64,000 nt of DNA. Source: Bacteroidota bacterium (GTDB taxonomy: Bacteria; Bacteroidota; Bacteroidia; NS11-12g; UBA9320). The stretch lies in NCBI GenBank assembly GCA_947468275.1, contig CANIKO010000014.1, positions 1 to 64,000 of the forward strand, in the 5' to 3' direction. A program made the position numbers and the translations under genes. The stretch's first letter is position 1; each line of letters starts with the position of its first letter. Below the pieces are notes generated by a model. It had not been told where the DNA came from. It saw only the letters and a program-made list of their open reading frames with translations, and ran no database searches. Positions 10,331 through 20,398 of the stretch are shown piece after piece.

Positions 10331-10363
10331 TTTGGAATTCTGCATTCAAATTATCTATGTTTG
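10331..10363 (+). promoter_or_regulatory. Bacteroidetes-type promoter (TTTG / TAnnTTTG)
   Basis: tttg at 10331 and tatgtttg at 10356-10363, about 21 nt spacing, upstream of ATG 10384. Confidence 0.55.
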
Positions 10364-10383
10364 ACGCTGAAAAAATTTAATAT

Positions 10384-10749
10384 ATGAAAAAACTATTAAT
10401 AGCAACATTTGTAATTTCTTTTGGATTGTGGTCATGTAAAGGTGGAGGCGGCACTAATGGTGGAGATAATCCGGCACCTAAAACATTGGCTGATTCTGTG
10501 AATTATACCACTTTTGTTAAACCAATTATGACCAAGAGTTGTAACTTGGCAGGATGTCATTCTCAAGGGGCGGGAGGAATAGATTTAAGAACCTATGCAA
10601 AGGTGGCGGCTGAAACCCAAACCGGCAAACTAGTGGCCTCTGTTAATCGCGATCCAGGTGCTAAGTTAATGCCACAGGGTGCTGCAAAATTATCTACAAG
10701 AGATATATTAATAATTACAACATGGAAAACTAAAGGTTGTCCGGAGTAA
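10384..10749 (+). CDS. Putative cytochrome-c-like lipoprotein
   Basis: Lipoprotein-like N-terminus MKKLLIATFVISFGLWSCKGGGG; VKPIMTKSCNLAGCHSQGAGGIDLRTYAKVAAET ... KLMPQGAAKLSTRDILIITTWKTKGCPE. Confidence 0.75.
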   Translation: MKKLLIATFVISFGLWSCKGGGGTNGGDNPAPKTLADSVNYTTFVKPIMTKSCNLAGCHSQGAGGIDLRTYAKVAAETQTGKLVASVNRDPGAKLMPQGAAKLSTRDILIITTWKTKGCPE

Positions 10750-10777
10750 GTACACTAAAGTAAAGTTTATATAAAAA

Positions 10778-10811
10778 ATCCTATCTTGCTTGCAAGGTAG
10801 GATTTTTTTTA
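10778..10811 (+). terminator. Rho-independent terminator
   Basis: aatcctatcttg/caaggtaggatt hairpin plus T8. Confidence 0.88.
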
Positions 10812-12062
10812 ACTTCTTATGGCTTCTACCGGATTAAGTTTTGATGCTCGGATGGCAGGAATAATTCCAGCTAAAATGCCTGTTATCATTGATAGTGTAA
10901 TGCCAGTCAAAAAATTATTGATTGTGAAATATATAGGGAAATCAGCAGCGCTCGAAATAGCAATACTTGTTACCCAAACTAGTATTATGCCAGCCAAACC
11001 ACCTATTAAACTTAATACCACCGATTCGTATAAAAACTGAATGAGTATGAAGCTGTTTTTGGCCCCGAGAGCTTTTTGCACCCCTATCATTGGCGTTTTT
11101 TCTTTAACGGATACAAACATTATATTGGCAATACCAAACATTCCAACAATCAAAGAGAATAATCCTAATATCCAGGCTACAATATCTAGCATAACAAAAG
11201 TGCTGTCGAGTTGACTGCTGAAAAGAGTCATTTTGTTTAATGCGAAATTATCTTTTTCTGTAGGTTTTAACATACGTATTCCTCTCATCAGTCGAGTTAC
11301 CTCGGCTTCCAATTCTTCAGGTGGTCTAATTTCATACCCCCTGACAATTATTCGGCTGGAGCCTCTACCACTGCCGATGTCAGAAAAATTTCGCATGTAG
11401 GATATTGGCACCATAACACCTTTATCTGCTTGCCTATTCATCATGGAGCCTTGTTTTTCGAGAACGCCAATAATAGTAGTTTTAAGTCCTTTTATTTTTA
11501 AGGATTTGCCGACGGGATTTTCATTACCAAATAATTCCATAGCTATTTCACTTCCAATAACAGCCAAATTTTTCCCGCTCTTTTCTTCTTGCTCGTTAAA
11601 CATTCGCCCGTTTGAAATATTAAGACCATTCATTTGAGCATAATTTGATGTAATTCCTAGTAACCTTGATTTTGTGGTTGATATTTTTCCATATTTAATA
11701 GTTAAACCGGAGGTGCCAGATTCAAAACCGATATCTCTTATTATTTTAGAAGAAAACCGTTGTTGAATTAATTTATAATCCCTAAGTCCAGGATTGGGTC
11801 TGTTTAAATAATCCCACCATTTATATTCTCCTCCACCAAATCCCCAAGGCCATTTTTCAATAAAAATAACATTCATTCCTAAGGTTTCAAGGTTGGATCT
11901 AACATTGCGTTTCATGCTACTCGCAAAAGTTAGAACAGCCACGATACAAAAAATACCGATAGCAATACCCAATACGGATAATGCGCTTCTTAATTTATTG
12001 CTTTTCAGAAAGCTATTGCTTAAACTAAAAGCATTAATTATAAAACTGAGCACTTTTTTCAA
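10809..12062 (-). CDS. ABC transporter permease (MacB/FtsX type)
   Basis: LRSALSVLGIAIGIFCIVAVLTFASSMKRNV; periplasmic MacB_PCD-like region; C-terminal GALAGIILVW ... AGIIPAIRASKLNPVEAIR. Confidence 0.93.
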   Translation of the reverse strand: MKKVLSFIINAFSLSNSFLKSNKLRSALSVLGIAIGIFCIVAVLTFASSMKRNVRSNLETLGMNVIFIEKWPWGFGGGEYKWWDYLNRPNPGLRDYKLIQQRFSSKIIRDIGFESGTSGLTIKYGKISTTKSRLLGITSNYAQMNGLNISNGRMFNEQEEKSGKNLAVIGSEIAMELFGNENPVGKSLKIKGLKTTIIGVLEKQGSMMNRQADKGVMVPISYMRNFSDIGSGRGSSRIIVRGYEIRPPEELEAEVTRLMRGIRMLKPTEKDNFALNKMTLFSSQLDSTFVMLDIVAWILGLFSLIVGMFGIANIMFVSVKEKTPMIGVQKALGAKNSFILIQFLYESVVLSLIGGLAGIILVWVTSIAISSAADFPIYFTINNFLTGITLSMITGILAGIIPAIRASKLNPVEAIRS

Positions 12063-12160
12063 AACAGCTTATTTAGTAATATTTGCAAAAAAAACTACTA
12101 AGCATTTTAATAAAAACTACCATTCGATAAAAAAGGTATTAAATCCTTTGTATTTTCAAT

Positions 12161-12191
12161 TTGCCAGTGTAAGAAAATAGATATACTTTTG
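12161..12191 (+). promoter_or_regulatory. Bacteroidetes-type promoter for queA
   Basis: ttg at 12161 and tacttttg at 12184-12191 (TAnnTTTG), 20-nt spacing. Confidence 0.65.
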
Positions 12192-12220
12192 CACCCCTTA
12201 AAATAGGGTATTTTTATAGC

Positions 12221-13270
12221 ATGAAACTTTCTAAGTTTAAGTACAATCTTCCTAGCGAACTTATAGCACAATATCCTTCTGAGCACAGAGATGAATGCAG
12301 AATGATGGTGGTGAACCGAAAAGAAAAAACCATTGAACATAAAATGTTCAAGGACTTCCTTAATTATTTTGATGAAGGAGATGTGATGGTTTTCAATAAT
12401 TCAAAAGTATTTCCAGCAAGACTGTATGGAAATAAGGAAAAAACAGGCGCTCAGATTGAGGTTTTTTTGCTTAGAGAACTTAATCATGAATTGCGTTTGT
12501 GGGATGTATTGGTAGATCCTGCCCGCAAAATAAGAGTAGGAAATAAATTATTTTTTGGTGATGATGATTTAGTGGCAGAAGTAATAGATAATACTACTTC
12601 TAGAGGTAGAACAATTCGCTTTTTATTCGATGGTAGCGATGAAGAGTTTACTAAATTGATATATCGATTAGGTGAAACCCCATTGCCTAAATACATTGAA
12701 CGTCCTGTTGAAGAGGATGATGCTATAAGATATCAAACCATTCATGCTCGAGTAGATGGAGCAATTGCGCCACCTACTGCAGGTCTTCATTTTACTCGTG
12801 AAATAATGATGCGTCTTGAAATTAAAGGGGTTGATTTTACAGAAATTACACTTTTTCAAGGAGCAAGTTATGGCCGTTCAGTTGAGGTAGAAGATCTTAC
12901 CAAACATAAGATGGATTCGGAAAGTATGTTTATTCCTAAAGAAACTGCTGAAAGAGTGAACATTGCCCTAGATGAAAAAAAGCTAATTTGTGCCGTAGGA
13001 AGTGGAGCTATGAGAGCTTTGGAAACTTCTGTTTCTGCTTATGGAAGACTTAATCCTTCAGAACAATGGACAGATAAATTTTTATTTCCTCCTTACGATT
13101 TTAGAATTGCAAACACTTTTCTTACCAATTTTCATGAATCAGAAAGCACGCTAATGATGATTACCGCTGCTTTTGTAGACGATATGGATTTTTTCAAAAA
13201 GATTTATAAAACAGCCGTTGACGAAAAGTATAACTTTTTGACTTATGGAGACGCTTTGTTGATTATCTAA
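12221..13270 (+). CDS. queA: S-adenosylmethionine:tRNA ribosyltransferase-isomerase
   Basis: [88 protein letters not shown]. Confidence 0.97.
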   Translation: MKLSKFKYNLPSELIAQYPSEHRDECRMMVVNRKEKTIEHKMFKDFLNYFDEGDVMVFNNSKVFPARLYGNKEKTGAQIEVFLLRELNHELRLWDVLVDPARKIRVGNKLFFGDDDLVAEVIDNTTSRGRTIRFLFDGSDEEFTKLIYRLGETPLPKYIERPVEEDDAIRYQTIHARVDGAIAPPTAGLHFTREIMMRLEIKGVDFTEITLFQGASYGRSVEVEDLTKHKMDSESMFIPKETAERVNIALDEKKLICAVGSGAMRALETSVSAYGRLNPSEQWTDKFLFPPYDFRIANTFLTNFHESESTLMMITAAFVDDMDFFKKIYKTAVDEKYNFLTYGDALLII

Positions 13271-13305
13271 ATATAATTTTTAAAGCTTTTTTAATTGGCT
13301 AGAAT

Positions 13306-13845
13306 CTATTCTTTAGATACAAACCCAATAGAAATCGAATTTATGCAATAGCGCAAGCCTGTTTTATCTATAGGACCGTCGTTAAAAACATGGCCTAAAT
13401 GTCCACCACATTTGGCACAAGTAACTTCGGTTCTTATCATCCCATGACTTCGGTCGACTATTTCTTTTATATTGCTCTTATCTATACCTTCGTAAAAACT
13501 AGGCCAACCGCAGTGTGCATCAAATTTTGTTTCTGACCTGAATAATTCTGTTCCGCAGCCTTTACAAACATAAATACCTTTCTCATGATGGTTTTCGAAT
13601 TCTCCAGAAAATGGGCGCTCGGTTCCTTTTTCTCTCAAGACATAATATTCCTCGGGTGTAAGTTTCGCCTTCCATTCTTCTTGTGTTTTAGGTGTTTTAT
13701 TCATCTCTTTTTTTTGTGTTGAGTTTGTATCAGTGCTGTTTTTATTGAAATCTAATAGGTTCGACGTTATGTTTTTTTGAGTTTTACTGGAACAATTACT
13801 TAAATATAACGCTAGCAAAATGTATAGAATTTTTTTATAAAACAT
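13306..13845 (-). CDS. msrB: Peptide-methionine (R)-S-oxide reductase with N-terminal export/lipoprotein-like signal
   Basis: [52 protein letters not shown]-terminal [20 protein letters not shown]. Confidence 0.95.
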   Translation of the reverse strand: MFYKKILYILLALYLSNCSSKTQKNITSNLLDFNKNSTDTNSTQKKEMNKTPKTQEEWKAKLTPEEYYVLREKGTERPFSGEFENHHEKGIYVCKGCGTELFRSETKFDAHCGWPSFYEGIDKSNIKEIVDRSHGMIRTEVTCAKCGGHLGHVFNDGPIDKTGLRYCINSISIGFVSKE

Positions 13846-13982
13846 ATTAAATATTAATTATTAACAATTGAAAAAAGACTTTGTTACAAAGTATTTGAAT
13901 TAAAATCTCATATTATTAACATTTACGCCATTTGAATTGTCTAATTGCAAAAAATAGCGTTGATTTGACAAGAAAAAATAAC

Positions 13983-16898
13983 ATGACAAAAATATATCAC
14001 AAATGCCTGATTTTAATTTTATTAATGGGGGTTACAATGACCGCTCAATCTCAATTAACCAATTTTCAAAGAACAATTGGAGGTAGTGGTGATGATAGGA
14101 GTTATAGTATGATGCAAACAAAAGATGGCGGATATATTTTGACTGGTTATACGGCAAGTTTTGGAGCAGGTGGGCAAGATATTTATCTTACTAAAACGGA
14201 TGGTTTGGGTAAGGTTGTTTGGAGTAAAACCTACGGAACAACGGGTGATGAAATCGGTTGGAAAGTTAAACAAACGGCCGATTCTGGATATGTTGTGGTG
14301 GGAACAACTTCAACTAAAAAAGGCGATGGTGTATTTTTTAAAACAGATTTGAATGGGACATTGAAATGGGGTAAAATATTTAACAGCGATAGCGTAGAGG
14401 ATGTATATAATATTATTGAATCTCGAGTGAATGGGGCCTTTTACGTTACTGGATTTATTAAAACTGATTCATTTGGTACGGATGCTTTTTTGTCTAAATA
14501 TAATTCAAAAGGTGATTTTTTATGGCAAAGTAAATTTGGTGGTAAGAGGAATGAAGAAGGATATTCATTAATTGAAGAAATTAATGGAAATGTTGCGGTT
14601 GTTGGAGTTGTTGTTGATGATTCAATTACTATGGGAGGTATTAATGGAAGGCCAGGTGACGAAGATATCTTTATTGCTAGATTTAAGGCAGATGGTTCCA
14701 ATAAATGGATAAAAAACTATGGATCAATTCAAAATGACCAGGCTTGGGATATTAAATATTTAAAAGGTGAGTATATTGTTACCGGTTGGACATGCGCAGG
14801 ATCGGTTAGTGGTGATGCAATGATTGGGATAATTGATACTTCAGGTAATTTTGTATCCTCGTATTATGTTAATGGTGGTGGAGGATCAAGGGCTTTTTCA
14901 TTAATTATTAATCCTGATGAATCGTATTCGATTACTGGTTATCTTGCTACCGCAGCAAAAGGACGCGAAGCTTTTTACATAAATACTAATAAGTCAGGAT
15001 ATATTAGTGCATCTAATCTCTTTGGTGGAACATCAACAGATGGTCATTGGCCAAGTGAAATTACTAGGACAATTGATGGAGGATTTACTATTTTTACTTC
15101 AACTAACTCCTTTAAGTCAAAAACGAATTATGATTTATATTTACTTCGTTTGGATAATAAAGGAACTGGAAGTTGTAATCAAACTACAAATTCCTTTTTA
15201 AGCTTTTCATTTGCAATGTCAAGTGGCAATTTTGGGAAGATAAGATATGGGGCAATCTTTGATAATTTATCAATAACAACTAAAACTATTACAGGGAATT
15301 CTGATTCAGTTTTGTGTTGCAAACTACAAGCTCAAACTGCTGGTGCCGCTTTACGTATCTGTAAAGGTGAAAGTGTAAGAATAGGGAAACCTGAAATTCC
15401 TGGATATGTATATAAATGGATAGCTATTGGCGGTTCATTTACATCTACAGAAACTAGCCCATTGGTAGCTCCAACAGCTAATACAACCTATAAATTAGTT
15501 GTAAGTTCGTCAGATGGCAAATGTGCTAAGGATTCTGCAACAGTAACTGTATATATTAGGTCAATTTTAACTAACAAAGATTTTGTAAGGGATACATTTT
15601 ACTGTATTGGCGATACTGTTCAAGTAAAAGCGCGTTCTGGTGCGATTAATTATTCTTGGGTTGGAAAGAAAACAACTTTGAATGGTCAAACCGTAAAATT
15701 GTTTCAAGAAGATCAAATTGTATTAACCATTACGGATACAACTACCTGTCAATATAAAGATACGTTTAAGGTAGTTATGAAAAAATTGCCAATTTTTAAT
15801 TTGGGAAATGATACCACTATTTGTGACAATACGAAGGTTATTTTAACAGGACCCGCCAATATGAAAAGTTACTTATGGAATGGTGGACAAGGTACAAGCC
15901 GAACTTTTGCAGCTTCTGATGAAAGAACCCATACTTTAGCTGTAGTCGATAGTTTTGGTTGTAAATTTTCTGATAGTAAAGTGATTTTTAATAATCCATC
16001 ATCTGGTTTTTCATTAGGCAAGGATACCTCCATTTGTAAAGGAATAAATTATACAATATTTGGCCCTGGTTTTCTTACAAATTGGGTCTGGAACGGGGTT
16101 TCAAGCTTTAATCCTAACAAAGTGGTAAATAATGGTGGAACTTATATTTGTCAGGCTCAAAATAGTTTTGGTTGTAAAACCGCAGATACAATAATTATTA
16201 AATTGAAAACTGACCCCACTTTTAGTTTAGGTCCTGACGGAGGAGTATGTGCAAGTGGAGGTAGGAAACTTTATGGTCCTGCAGGTTTGACTTATCGCTG
16301 GTATGATGGTTCAACGAGCCAAAATCTAGATGTATATTTCCCCGGCACTTATTGGTTAAGAGTGACTGGAGCAAACGGATGTATTTTTACTGACTCAATA
16401 AAATTAGTCACTGTATCTAACCCAACACCTGAGCTTGGAAACGATACTACAATATGCGATTTTGATTCAATTTATTTGGATCCAGGAAAATATGTAACCT
16501 ACAAATGGAATAACGTACTGGGGCCACGTATTTTAAAGGTTAAAAAAGCAAATCTTTATGAGGTGGAAGTTACAGATGCGAACACATGTGTTGGAACGGA
16601 TAATAAGTCTGTAAAAACCAAATTTTGTCAAATAGTAGTTTCAAAATCTCCTCAAATTCCAGGATTAAAGGTTCAGCCCAACCCTACGATTAATAAATTA
16701 AACGTGGAATGGTTGGCAAATGGGAAAGAATCTTTAATAACCCTTATAGATGTGAATGGAAAAAAGGTTGTTGAACAAAAATTGGCACCTGGGACAAGTG
16801 AATATAGTGTTGATGTGAGTCAATTGGCTAGAGGCGTTTATTATTTAAAAGTAACTAACGAAACTTCATCCCAATCATTAAAAGTTTTTTTAAAGTAG
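13983..16898 (+). CDS. Large secreted protein with T9SS type A sorting domain
   Basis: Signal peptide at internal ATG (MTKIYHKCLILILLMGVTMTAQSQ); N-terminal repeat/propeller-like region; LGxDxxIC repeats; C-terminal LKVQPNPTINKLNVEWL...LIDVNGKKVVEQKL...LARGVYYLKVT. Confidence 0.88.
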   Translation: MTKIYHKCLILILLMGVTMTAQSQLTNFQRTIGGSGDDRSYSMMQTKDGGYILTGYTASFGAGGQDIYLTKTDGLGKVVWSKTYGTTGDEIGWKVKQTADSGYVVVGTTSTKKGDGVFFKTDLNGTLKWGKIFNSDSVEDVYNIIESRVNGAFYVTGFIKTDSFGTDAFLSKYNSKGDFLWQSKFGGKRNEEGYSLIEEINGNVAVVGVVVDDSITMGGINGRPGDEDIFIARFKADGSNKWIKNYGSIQNDQAWDIKYLKGEYIVTGWTCAGSVSGDAMIGIIDTSGNFVSSYYVNGGGGSRAFSLIINPDESYSITGYLATAAKGREAFYINTNKSGYISASNLFGGTSTDGHWPSEITRTIDGGFTIFTSTNSFKSKTNYDLYLLRLDNKGTGSCNQTTNSFLSFSFAMSSGNFGKIRYGAIFDNLSITTKTITGNSDSVLCCKLQAQTAGAALRICKGESVRIGKPEIPGYVYKWIAIGGSFTSTETSPLVAPTANTTYKLVVSSSDGKCAKDSATVTVYIRSILTNKDFVRDTFYCIGDTVQVKARSGAINYSWVGKKTTLNGQTVKLFQEDQIVLTITDTTTCQYKDTFKVVMKKLPIFNLGNDTTICDNTKVILTGPANMKSYLWNGGQGTSRTFAASDERTHTLAVVDSFGCKFSDSKVIFNNPSSGFSLGKDTSICKGINYTIFGPGFLTNWVWNGVSSFNPNKVVNNGGTYICQAQNSFGCKTADTIIIKLKTDPTFSLGPDGGVCASGGRKLYGPAGLTYRWYDGSTSQNLDVYFPGTYWLRVTGANGCIFTDSIKLVTVSNPTPELGNDTTICDFDSIYLDPGKYVTYKWNNVLGPRILKVKKANLYEVEVTDANTCVGTDNKSVKTKFCQIVVSKSPQIPGLKVQPNPTINKLNVEWLANGKESLITLIDVNGKKVVEQKLAPGTSEYSVDVSQLARGVYYLKVTNETSSQSLKVFLK

Positions 16899-16937
16899 AT
16901 TTTACGTTTTGATTTTAAAACATAAATCTAACTCAGC

Positions 16938-17849
16938 ATGTCGATAGAAGTATTTGAACTTACCAAAGATTATGGTGAACAGAAAGCGGTTGATACTATA
17001 ACTTTTTCTATTAAATCCGGAGAAATTGTAGGTTTTTTAGGCCCTAATGGTGCCGGAAAATCTACAACCATGAAAATGCTCACCTGTTTTTTACAACCTA
17101 CTTCTGGTATTGCTAAGGTTTGCGGCTTTGATACCTCCCTTTCACCAATGGAGGTTAAAAGACAAATCGGTTATTTGCCTGAACATAATCCGTTATACTT
17201 AGATATGTATATAAAGGAATATTTGCTTTTTGTGGCAGGTATTTATGAATTACCGAATAAGTCGAAGGCTGTTTCTGATATTATTGGTAAAACGGGATTA
17301 TCTCCTGAGCAAAATAAAAAAATTGGAGCGTTATCAAAAGGATATCGACAGAGAGTGGGTTTGGCTCAGGCCATGCTTCACAATCCCAAAGTATTGATTT
17401 TAGATGAGCCAACTTCAGGACTTGACCCTAACCAGATAAATGATATTCGTAAATTAATTATTGAATTTGGGAAAGATAGAACAGTAATGCTTTCGACACA
17501 TATTATGCAGGAAGTAGAAGCAATGTGCGATCGGGTGATCATTATTAATAAAGGACAGATCGTGGCAGATGATGCCACTGGTACCTTGCAAAAAAGCTTT
17601 AAATCCTCATTGATACTTAATGTTGAGTTTAAAAATTCGGTAACAAAAGAACAACTAAAAACTATACCGGGAGTGAATATGGTAAACGAAAACGGCAAAA
17701 ATCGTTGGAAACTTTCAGCTGCTAAAGGTACAGATTTAAGAGAATTGGTTTTTAAATTTGCTGTTAATTCGGGGAATGTGATTTTGGAGCAAAACGAAGA
17801 AGAACAGCGGTTAGAAGAAATATTTCAATACCTTACAAAAAACGGATGA
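16938..17849 (+). CDS. gldA: Gliding motility-associated ABC transporter ATP-binding subunit GldA
   Basis: GPNGAGKSTTMKMLTCFLQPTSG, LSKGYRQRVGLAQAMLHNPKVLILDEPTSGLDPNQ; followed by gldF/gldG. Confidence 0.93.
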   Translation: MSIEVFELTKDYGEQKAVDTITFSIKSGEIVGFLGPNGAGKSTTMKMLTCFLQPTSGIAKVCGFDTSLSPMEVKRQIGYLPEHNPLYLDMYIKEYLLFVAGIYELPNKSKAVSDIIGKTGLSPEQNKKIGALSKGYRQRVGLAQAMLHNPKVLILDEPTSGLDPNQINDIRKLIIEFGKDRTVMLSTHIMQEVEAMCDRVIIINKGQIVADDATGTLQKSFKSSLILNVEFKNSVTKEQLKTIPGVNMVNENGKNRWKLSAAKGTDLRELVFKFAVNSGNVILEQNEEEQRLEEIFQYLTKNG

Positions 17850-18571
17850 TCCCTTTATTTATAAAAGAAATAAGAAGTTTTTTAAGCTCGTTGATAGCCA
17901 TAATTGTTATAGTGGTTTTTCTTTTGGCCATTGGTTTATTTATGTGGGTTTTCCCAGATAGTAATACTTTTGACTATGGTTATTCTAACATGGATATCCT
18001 TTTTAATATGGCTCCATGGATTTTTATTTTTCTTATTTCTGCCATTACAATGCGTTCGTTTTCGGAAGAAAAACGAATGGGAACCTTTGAATCGTTAGTA
18101 ACCAAACCCATTAGTGACTTGCAAATTGTTTTAGCAAAATATTTTGCTAGCTTGGTTCTAGTTCTATTTTCATTAATCCCCACATTGATTTATTATTATA
18201 CAATTTATCAATTGGGTTCACCTGTTGGGAACATAGATACTGGAGCAACTTGGGGTTCTTACACTGGGCTAATATTATTAGGAAGTTGTTATGTTTCAAT
18301 TGGTCTTTTTTCATCTTCAATTACAGAAAATCAAATTATAGCATTTATACTGAGCATGTTTCTATGTTTCTTTTGTTTTTCTGCATTTGAGCAAATTAGT
18401 AAATTAAGTATTTTTAGTCCAATTGATTATTTACTAGAATGGATAGGAATTAATTATCACTATCAAAGCATTAGTCGTGGGGTATTAGATACGCGTGATG
18501 TGTTATATTTTCTAAGTTTTACCACACTTTTTTTGGGATTCACTTTTAAAATGTCGAGAAAGGGGAAATGA
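17846..18571 (+). CDS. gldF: Gliding motility-associated ABC transporter permease GldF
   Basis: IKEIRSFLSSLIAIIVIVVFLLAIGLFMWVFPD, TMRSFSEEKRMGTFESLVTKPISDLQIVLAKY; ATGA overlaps with both neighbours. Confidence 0.92.
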   Translation: MIPLFIKEIRSFLSSLIAIIVIVVFLLAIGLFMWVFPDSNTFDYGYSNMDILFNMAPWIFIFLISAITMRSFSEEKRMGTFESLVTKPISDLQIVLAKYFASLVLVLFSLIPTLIYYYTIYQLGSPVGNIDTGATWGSYTGLILLGSCYVSIGLFSSSITENQIIAFILSMFLCFFCFSAFEQISKLSIFSPIDYLLEWIGINYHYQSISRGVLDTRDVLYFLSFTTLFLGFTFKMSRKGK

Positions 18572-20394
18572 AGAAAGTGATTAATTGGATAAACAAAATT
18601 ACAAAGGGTAAAATATCAGCTCCTTTTTTGCTATTCATAGCTAGTTTAATCGTAGCAAACCTTTTATCGGATGTCGTTTACTATAGATTCGATTTAACCA
18701 AAGAAAAACGCTACACTTTAGCACCTTCCACAAAAAAGCTATTAACTAAAATGGATGATGTGGCTTATTTTACAATTTACCTAGATGGTGAAATTCCAGC
18801 AGATTACAAAAGATTGAAAGAAGCAACGCGTGATATGCTGAATGAATTTAGGATGATTGCTGGGGTAAATATTGAATTCGAATTTGAGGACGTATTAAAA
18901 GATAAGGAAATCAAAGAAAAGGATGAAATTTTAAAGCAATTTGTTTCTAAAGGAATTGAAATTTCTAGGCCCGATGTAAAAGCCGATGAAGCTCCAACGG
19001 ACAGATATATTATACCTGGTGGAATGGTTTTTTATAAAGGTCAGGAGTTTCCAATCAATTTATTGAATAAAAAATTTGGGAACAGTATTGAAATGGATAT
19101 TAATGAATCCATTGAATTACTAGAATATGAAATTGGAAATGTGATTCGGAAATGTGTGGCCGGTAAAGAGGTTAAAATAGGCATGATTTCCGGACATGGC
19201 GAATTGGGTGACATGGAAGTGGCCGATATTGCCACAGAATTGGGAGATTATTATAAAGTCAATCGTTTTAATCTGAATATTAATGATACTAACTGCCTCA
19301 AACAAGTTGGTAGGGCAGTTTTGGATTCAGGAGAAAGGGGCCCACAGGTTTTAATTTCCAAATTAATTGAAAAACTTAATACATACAAAGGTATCATTAT
19401 AGCAAAACCACTTTACCGATTTCAGGATATTGAAAAATTTATGATTGACCAGTATGTGATGAATGGGGGAAAGGTAATTTGGCTCGTTGAAAGTCTTAAC
19501 GCTGAAATGGATAGCGTAAGTAAAAATAAGGAAGGCGTTTTTACCTATGATTACGACCTTAATTTGAATGACTTATTGTTTCGATATGGGGTTAGAATCA
19601 ATTTGGATTTAGTGCAAGATCTTCAATGTCATGGAATTCCCGTAATGCTGAAGGGTGGGGGGGGGAGACCCGATTTTAAACCTTGGATTTTTTTTCCACT
19701 TGTAAATGCAGCTGATAGCACACATCCCATCGTTAAAAATATGGGCAGTGTTTGGACTCAGTTTACAAGTAGTCTTGACACCACGACTAATCCAAATATA
19801 AAGAAAACCATATTACTTCATTCCTCTGGATACTCCAGAATTGCTGGAAACCCTGTAAATATATCTTTGGATATTTTGGGTATTCAGCCCAATCCACAAG
19901 TATTTAATCATCCTTATAATCCAGTTGCAGTTCTGCTCGAAGGAACCTTTAAGTCTTTGTATGAACATGTAAGTGGCATAAAACAAAATATACCTTACAA
20001 AAGTAAAATCGATAAAAATAGTATGATTGTAATTTCAGATGGAGATGTTATCCGCAATCAATTTAAGGAAGGAACAGGAGAAATCTATCCATTGGGTTTT
20101 GACCGATTTGCAAGTCAAGCTTTTGGAGAGCCGGTAATATTTGCCAATAAAAAATTTATCCTAAACTGTGTGGATTATTTATGTGACGAAACTAATTTGA
20201 TTGAAGTGCGGACTAAAGATGTTGAACTTCGGCTTTTGGATAAGGCTAGAATAAAGGAAGAGAAATTGAACTGGCAACTATTAAACATGGTAGCTCCAAT
20301 TGCAGCAGTTTTGGCCTTTGGGCTAGCTAATGCTTGGTGGCGAAGAAAGAAATACGCAAAAAAGGAATCTGAGACGTTTAAAGATTTGATATGA
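18568..20394 (+). CDS. gldG: Gliding motility-associated ABC transporter substrate-binding protein GldG
   Basis: N-terminal TM, YYRFDLTKEKRYTLAPSTKKLL, VIWLVESLNAEMDS, C-terminal TM; position after gldF. Confidence 0.92.
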   Translation: MKKVINWINKITKGKISAPFLLFIASLIVANLLSDVVYYRFDLTKEKRYTLAPSTKKLLTKMDDVAYFTIYLDGEIPADYKRLKEATRDMLNEFRMIAGVNIEFEFEDVLKDKEIKEKDEILKQFVSKGIEISRPDVKADEAPTDRYIIPGGMVFYKGQEFPINLLNKKFGNSIEMDINESIELLEYEIGNVIRKCVAGKEVKIGMISGHGELGDMEVADIATELGDYYKVNRFNLNINDTNCLKQVGRAVLDSGERGPQVLISKLIEKLNTYKGIIIAKPLYRFQDIEKFMIDQYVMNGGKVIWLVESLNAEMDSVSKNKEGVFTYDYDLNLNDLLFRYGVRINLDLVQDLQCHGIPVMLKGGGGRPDFKPWIFFPLVNAADSTHPIVKNMGSVWTQFTSSLDTTTNPNIKKTILLHSSGYSRIAGNPVNISLDILGIQPNPQVFNHPYNPVAVLLEGTFKSLYEHVSGIKQNIPYKSKIDKNSMIVISDGDVIRNQFKEGTGEIYPLGFDRFASQAFGEPVIFANKKFILNCVDYLCDETNLIEVRTKDVELRLLDKARIKEEKLNWQLLNMVAPIAAVLAFGLANAWWRRKKYAKKESETFKDLI

Positions 20395-20398
20395 CAAG

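Noticed and set aside
12107-12340. 77-aa minus ORF spanning the queA promoter
   Set aside because: Overlaps the promoter and queA start in antisense; low-complexity composition, no homology recognised
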